A stretch of 64,000 nt of DNA from Saccharum officinarum (Eukaryota > Streptophyta > Magnoliopsida > Poales > Poaceae), in the NCBI GenBank assembly GCA_020631735.1, contig CM036179.1, positions 21,629,063 to 21,693,062 on the forward strand, given 5' to 3'. This document shows, piece after piece, positions 58,731 to 64,000 of this stretch (position 1 is its first letter; the number at the start of each line of letters is the position of its first letter). Both the position numbers and the translations under genes were made by a program. The notes under the pieces were generated by a model, which did no database searches, was not told the DNA's origin, and saw nothing but the letters and a program-made list of their open reading frames with translations.

Positions 58731-60320
58731 CACTTGTGCTGAGAATTTTCCTCTGACGCATTCCTGGGGTACCAAAGAGAAGGGGGACTTTGACAGTTTG
58801 ATTAGCGCTCAGGCCAGGCTCTGGCCTTCCAGAACCGGGGGTGTCGATGGAAGAAGCTTCCAATTCCATACGTTGTTGCCGCACGTCTCGTGAGCGCTCT
58901 GGGCGACTGTGGACCGGCCACGGAGCAGCGCGAGCGCACGGGCGGGACCATTCACCTGGCCTGCGAAACGTCAAGCGGTCCACGCCTCCACCACCTCCAC
59001 GGTTTGTTTGTGGCCCGCCTCGTGGAGCCGCGTCGCCGCTGTTCCAGTCTTCCAGAAGCAGAATCTTTGATCGGTTCGTCCGGTGCTGCGTCAGAACTCA
59101 GAGACGTCTTTAGCAATTTGATAAGAATATGCTATACGATCAATTATTAAGGGATAATCCTGTCATTAACACTTTGTAGCGATGGTTGGCGAGCGCATGT
59201 TCGTGGGAGCGTATGCCCTCCCACGAACCTGGAAAGTGGAAACACCTCTATGTGGACTTGTATATTATACACCCATCTCACTATTCATCAATAGATAGAT
59301 TTTTACATCCCAATCTCATTTACCGTTCCTTTCTATACTTTTACGGTTTCGTAGGTTTCTATTCTCAACATGTTATCAGCATTATCGCTAAAAAAAGAGC
59401 AGTTGGTGTAGAGAAGAACCAGAAGGAGATCGAGAAGGTAGGCAATGGTTCTTCGTTGCGCCGGCCGCATCGGCCTCCGTTTTGGTGATCGTTGGGTTTG
59501 GGCGTACTTAGGGCAAGTAAAACGCGTCCCTTGATCCCGTCTCTACAACGTCAATTTCGTAAAAAAAAAAACACCCCGCCGATGCCAATAGACGGGGTTC
59601 GCGTCGTCTCGTGAGGCGACGGGGATGTCCCGTTGCCTGAGGCCGACACTCCTTCTCCAACAACGTTGTACAGGTCGGCGGCGTCTCCAACCCAAGGGCG
59701 CGGATCCAGTGCGCGTGGGAGGTTCGAGCTTTGGCGCGCGTGTTGAGAATCTCGCGCCAAATGTTCCCCACCAGTGTCATCGCCTTGGCTTGCTCCGGTG
59801 TGTCGTCCTCCATCCTTCAACGCCCGCGCCGATGTCAGCTCCCGTCGTCGCGTTGAGATGCCGGGTGCCTCGTCGAGGAAGAGCAAGGACGCCTCCTCCT
59901 CGCCTGACGCCTGCAGATTCGTCTCCTTCTCGCCTGACGCGGATCTGCCTTCTCACCCAGTGGCCACAGAGTCCGGCCATGGAGCCGTCCCGGTGCTCTT
60001 CATGTTCAGCGCGCCCGTCGGGGCTCATGGGCCTTTGCCTCAGCGGCCGGCTCATGTCATTGCTTCTTCTGCTGAGTCTGAAGGGCAGCAGCCATCCTCA
60101 AACTGCCAGCAAAAGCAGTTCATTCGGTTCCTGTCTGCAAGTTACATGAAAATAAGTGCCCATGTAGATGGATTGGATGATTATGTATTTACATTCAAGG
60201 ATTATCTTTGCTTCATCTAGCATGCCACGTTTAGGACCTGGGCATGGTTGTATTTATGTACTGAAGTTATCTAGCTGAAAGAGCTCAGTTAAATGTGTTA
60301 TCTGAATGCTTCTATGTTCT
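58731..60320. other. Intergenic sequence without a supported gene
   Basis: Open frames at 59551-59886 (minus) and 59774-60220 (plus, 148 aa) have no recognisable domain. The plus frame reads Ser/Pro-rich sequence and ends in FLSASYMKISAHVDGLDDYV. Near 59356-59385, ttctcaacatgttatcagca looks like a copia LTR end plus primer site. A short hairpin lies at 59202-59226 (gttcgtgggag...ctcccacgaac). Confidence 0.4.
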
Positions 60321-60321
60321 G

Positions 60322-60472
60322 GTAGCGTTTGGATAGAGACCAGGATATCCCCTCCTTGAAGGGGTAATATTGTATTCTACCCTATCCATTCTTTACGTCT
60401 CATTTAATCTTAGCCGTTCATCCATTTCCCTATCCCTATCCCAACCCCTATATCCCTATATCCAAATGCCAC
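60322..60472. mobile_element. Small MITE (151 bp)
   Basis: Terminal gtagcgtttggata and tatccaaatgccac; ctg on both sides (60319-60321 and 60473-60475). Pyrimidine-rich ccctatccctatccc interior near the right end. Confidence 0.65.
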
Positions 60473-60577
60473 CTGAAAGTTTCTACCTGATGAGTTATCT
60501 GAATGCTTCCGGTTATCTACCCTTTGAAAACCACTGTTATCCGGTGGTAGTTAGTTTATCTACTCTGTTATATGAGG

Positions 60578-60657
60578 AAACTTGTATATGAATGGTTATT
60601 CAGTGATAACATTTCTGAAACTTGTATCTGAATGGTTATTCAGTGATAGCATTCCTG
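60578..60657. repeat. Tandem duplication, 2 x 40 bp, plus a partial third
   Basis: Units start aaacttgtat and contain gaatggttattcagtgata. A partial degenerate unit follows around 60684-60710. Confidence 0.85.
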
Positions 60658-61186
60658 AAATTTTCTGAAACCACTTATATTCAGTGATAACATTTTTGGA
60701 AACCTGTATATGTTGCATGTTTAGTTTCCAGTATCTGTTACATATCCAACCTCTATTAATCCAGTATATGTTATCTGAATGTACAGCTATCTGCATGTTA
60801 AGTTTCCAGCTATCTTTTATCTAGAAAGAATCAAAAAACTATTATATGAATTTTCCAGCTATTTGTTAAGTTTCTGTAAGTGGCAACGGTAACACAATGG
60901 TATACAAATTGCTACTCGTAACTAATCATGCAAAGCATTAAACTGCTTGGAGACGACCTCTTGTCTATGGGTTGTACGACTCATCTTTTTAGTTGTCTGT
61001 ATATCAGATTTCGGTCTCTTAGAGACGGCCCCCCTGTCTCTAGGTTATAAATGCCCTTACCAGCTACTCCATGCCTTGCATACCCTTCTCCATGAACGTT
61101 GGGGATTGAGGATGCGCATTGGTGGACGGGGTGTTGTCGCTGCGCCGGCGTCGTTGCAGTGGTCACCACGCCACCAACTGGCACCC

Positions 61187-61336
61187 AACAGCGGGCCATG
61201 CTCGGCCCAAGCCGTGGGCGACCATTGGATCTACAACCACTGGTGCTGGATGTACTTCGGGAACAGCGGGCCATGCTCGGCCCAAGTCGTGGGCGAGCAT
61301 TGGATCTACAACCACTGGTGCTAGATGTACAACCAC
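61187..61336. repeat. Tandem duplication, 2 x 75 bp
   Basis: Units start aacagcgggccatgctcgg and contain gcattggatctacaaccac or gaccattggatctacaacc. A few substitutions between them. Confidence 0.9.
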
Positions 61337-61389
61337 ACTAGCAAAATTTATCTATGGTAACAATGTTACACTGTGTAGTAATGTCTTCA

Positions 61390-62263
61390 AGTAATAAATT
61401 TTGGTCCTTTCTTCTCTCTCCCTTATCTCTTCCTTTCTCTGCGAGGCTCTCTCTCCATTCATTCTCTACCAACCAAAGCACGACCAGCCAAAGCAGAGAC
61501 AAGAAGCACGCGAGTGAATGCACAGACAGGCGACACCAGAGCATAAGCACGTGACGACCACGTTGTGGCCAACATGCGAGCGAGTGTGGCGGCGGGCGGG
61601 CGAGCGCACGTGGCAGTGGGCAGACGAGCACGAGCGGCAACCGAGCGCGGATGCGCAGACGAGTGCAAGCAGCGGCAGACAGGCGAGTGCGGCAGCGAGC
61701 GCACGCAGTGGCGGGCGAGCGAGGCAGCGCCAGCAACTCAGCACGAGGCGTGGGCGGAGGTGCAGGCGAGCAGGGTCGGCGTGGCGGCGCGGCCAGCGGG
61801 GGCAAGCGGGGTCGGCGCGGGCGGACACACAGGCTGGCCATGGCGGATGGTATCTGTACTCGTCACGGGGGGGGGGGGGGGGGGCGTGGGTGGGCGCGGC
61901 CGGCGTGGGCGAACGCGGCCGGCGTGGGCGGGCGCACAGATCGGCCATGGCGGATGGCATCTGCACCTGGGCCGGCGCGGTGGTGCGGCCGTTGGTGAGC
62001 GCAGAAGAGCATCGACGATGAGCAGTTCGGCGAGCGCACGCGGCGGCAACGCCGTCGGCGTGGGCGAGCGTGGCAGTGCGACCGGTGAGGGCAGGCATGG
62101 CTGCCGCGGCGAGCACATGCGGGCCACCCAGATCGAAACTGTTGATTTCTTCCCAACGGGGATTTGATCATTTCTTTGTGCATCGGGTCGAGGGAAGACA
62201 TCGTTTTCCTCTGTTTTTGTTCTCTTTCCTCATTAATTAACCTGCCATATCGCTCTGAGAGAA
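61390..62263. repeat. GC-rich low-complexity element, copy 2
   Basis: A pyrimidine tract ctttcttctctctccctta (61407-61428) leads into degenerate repeats of gcgagcgcacg/ggcgggcgagcg up to about 62120. It is similar in build to 40900-42100 (opposite strand) and 63240-64000. A G18 run lies at 61867-61884. Long Ala/Arg-rich frames are compositional. Confidence 0.5.
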
Positions 62264-62747
62264 TGTTGGTGTTTGACCACCGATAGCCTGCCACGGGGGT
62301 ACTTGGGACAGTTGTTCGGGCTTCGGCGCGTGCTATAACTCGATGGTGAATGCAGAGACAGTCGATTTATACTGGTCTGGGCCCTCGATCATGATCGAGT
62401 AATAGTCTTACGTCCAGTCGGCGTTAGCCTTTGCGTTAGATTGATTGTGTTGTGTCGTCTCTTCTTACAGGGGTGCCTATAGCCTCCCTTTATATCGGTA
62501 AAGATGGTTGTAGTGCGTCTAGACCGTGAGGTCTATTGCTATTGTCTAAGGTCTCTTTTTCTCTACCGATCTAGTGAGCCTTGCCCTCCTTTATATAGTC
62601 TAGGAGACAAGAGTCTTAGTCAGTTTATAATGTAGAATCATAGTAGAATTACATGATAGCTACGTTACTAGGATTACATGGGGGAATCCTAGTCAAACTA
62701 GATCTTTTTCCTTCCTTGCAGGGTACCCCGTGGGTCCCGCATCGACA
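62264..62747 (-). mobile_element. Gypsy-type solo LTR (484 bp)
   Basis: Bounded by TG...CA ends (tgttggtgtttgacc and cccgcatcgaca) and an exact 5-bp target duplication gagaa at 62259-62263 and 62748-62752. On the minus strand a TATA box (gactatataaagg) lies at about 62590-62602, which sets the orientation. No internal domain is attached. Confidence 0.85.
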
Positions 62748-62752
62748 GAGAA

Positions 62753-63239
62753 TTCTTTATTTTACACTGGAATATAATGAGGAGAACTAAAAATTATAGG
62801 CTGCTAGCTTCAAGTATAGAAGGGCCTTGCAAAGATAGATGGAATAGACACTTTTGCATTCTTGTGATCAAAATCCTTGCATGCTTACGGTATATGATAT
62901 CCTCTTCAATCTCCATTTCCTTTTGTCTATCTTTATAAAAGTCCAACTTACCTTTGTAGTCCATATGAGCCATCAAACTAAAAGGCACTTCGTTTCTCTC
63001 TTTTTTTAAAGGTGTAACCTCTCTTATTTGAAGGTGTAACTTACTGGATGTGAGCTACACCTCTAAAAGTCTCTTCCTTCTCTTATAAGATGGGAGTCAA
63101 AGATTCTCGTAGAGTATCGACAGCGTATCATAAGACACATAATCTTACCACAAGATAGCTCATTTTTTTCGAGAAGACGTTCTTTGATGTGTTTTTCGAG
63201 AACATGATAGCTCATCTAAAGCCAAATACTCCCTCTCAG
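62753..63239. other. Intergenic sequence
   Basis: No gene recognised. Two partial copies of aggtgtaac...ctct at 63010-63070. Confidence 0.4.
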
Positions 63240-64000
63240 GGCAGTCCCAATGGATGAAACTATGCACAGTTTCCAAAAAAACTATGTCAATAAAAATCCA
63301 TCTATAAAAACTATCTCACATAATAGGAGTCTTTGCGTAATAAATATTAATCTTTTTTTAATCTCTCTCCCTTATCCTGCTCCCTCCCATACTCTCTCTC
63401 TCCTCTTGTTCTCTCCCAACTGCAAAGGAAGAGAGTGCGTGTGGCGGCGGGCGGGCAATCGTGCATGCAAGTGCGCGCAGCGGCCAGCTTGCAAGCGGAG
63501 AGGAGCGAGGAAGCGCACGCAGGAGCGGCTGGCGTGCTTGCAAGCCCATGCAGCGGTGGTAGCCAGCACGCGACTCGAGCGCAGGCGAGCACGCGGCTGC
63601 CGGTGGGCGAGCGAGCGAGCGCAGGCGAGCGCAGAGGTCAGCACACGAGCGCAGGCGAGCGAGCAGCCGTGGCAGCCGGCGAGCGAGTGCGCAGGCGGGC
63701 GCACATGGAGGAGCTTGCACAGGCGGGTGCTATTTCTGCATGCAGCTACGTGGCCATGCTGGCAGCGACGGATCCTATAGCAGATGGAATCCACTGCGCC
63801 ACCGCCGCGTTGGCGTTCGCTTCTTGGCCGTGAAACGCCGGTGCCGCGGTGCCGGACTCGGACGGCGAGATGGCCGCATAGATGCAAGGCGGGAGGCCTA
63901 GCCTCATGGCGCTATGCGGGATTGCCTGCTGCACGCCTTACCTACGAGCAAGTGATGCAAGTCCACCGGCACGGAGCGAGGGCGAGCATTGGATCTACAA
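63240..64000. repeat. GC-rich low-complexity element, copy 3, runs off the right edge
   Basis: It begins with gggcagtcccaatggatg, then an AT-rich stretch, a tract of ctctctcccttatcc, and then a body of gcgagcgagcgcaggcgagc-like repeats (63430-63700). It ends at the window edge in gggcgagcattggatctaca, the same 20 bases as 61290-61309. Confidence 0.5.

Noticed and set aside
59774..60220. 148-codon Ser/Pro-rich open frame as a small gene
   Set aside because: No domain and no splice or promoter support; overlapping frames are open too. Kept as a note in the intergenic description only.
61466..62294. Frames up to 216 codons rich in Ala, Arg and His
   Set aside because: Composition-driven frames in the GC-rich element, interrupted by a G18 tract whose length is unreliable.

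Overview
The window is nuclear DNA of a grass, most likely a panicoid/andropogonoid cereal related to sorghum, sugarcane or maize. The inference rests on intron-split plant genes with GC-rich grass codon use, the families of MITEs present, nested SIRE-type copia and Tat-type gypsy retrotransposons, and CACTA, Mutator-like, hAT-like and PIF/Harbinger-like elements. A run of exactly 100 N (31920-32019) marks an assembly gap.

I can support four intact protein-coding genes. (1) A DUF642 secreted cell-wall protein, minus strand, 3 exons, 10302-11629, 372 aa. (2) RPT6, the 26S proteasome regulatory AAA-ATPase subunit 8, minus strand, 9 exons, 15910-20163, 422 aa. (3) A STRAP-like WD40 protein, plus strand, 7 exons, 47178-53225, 340 aa. 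(4) A 3-ketoacyl-CoA synthase (very-long-chain fatty acid elongation), minus strand, one coding exon, 54437-56020, 527 aa, probably with an intron in its 5' UTR. All splice junctions were placed by hand. Each has GT-AG borders and the coding lengths are multiples of three. The four genes belong to unrelated pathways, so this is ordinary grass gene order, not a cluster with a shared job.

Layout: 1-10 kb is mobile-element rich (CACTA end, hAT-like repeat, an inverted pair of GC-rich repeats, a PIF/Harbinger-like element, a CACTA MITE, a fold-back element). 10-20 kb carries the DUF642 and RPT6 genes. 20-23 kb is a cluster of MITEs upstream of RPT6. 23066-40348 is one Tat-like gypsy retrotransposon bounded by 460-470 bp LTRs and near-identical 5-bp flanks. 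It is broken up by a SIRE-type copia element, a partial LTR from another element, and a reverse SIRE solo LTR that itself contains two hAT-like MITEs. 40.4-47 kb holds GC-rich repeats, a tandem duplication of about 1.25 kb and a fold-back element. 47-56 kb carries the STRAP and KCS genes; STRAP intron 6 contains a LINE remnant. 56-64 kb is again repeats, including a hAT-like element, nested MITEs and a gypsy solo LTR.

I found no tRNA, rRNA or CRISPR array and no evident new enzymatic system. The more unusual observations are structural: two related fold-back elements with 10-bp target duplications placed directly upstream of two housekeeping genes; the layered retrotransposon stack with a decaying antisense ORF; a 1.25-kb tandem duplication whose breakpoint lies inside a MITE; and a large inverted pair of palindrome-rich repeats.
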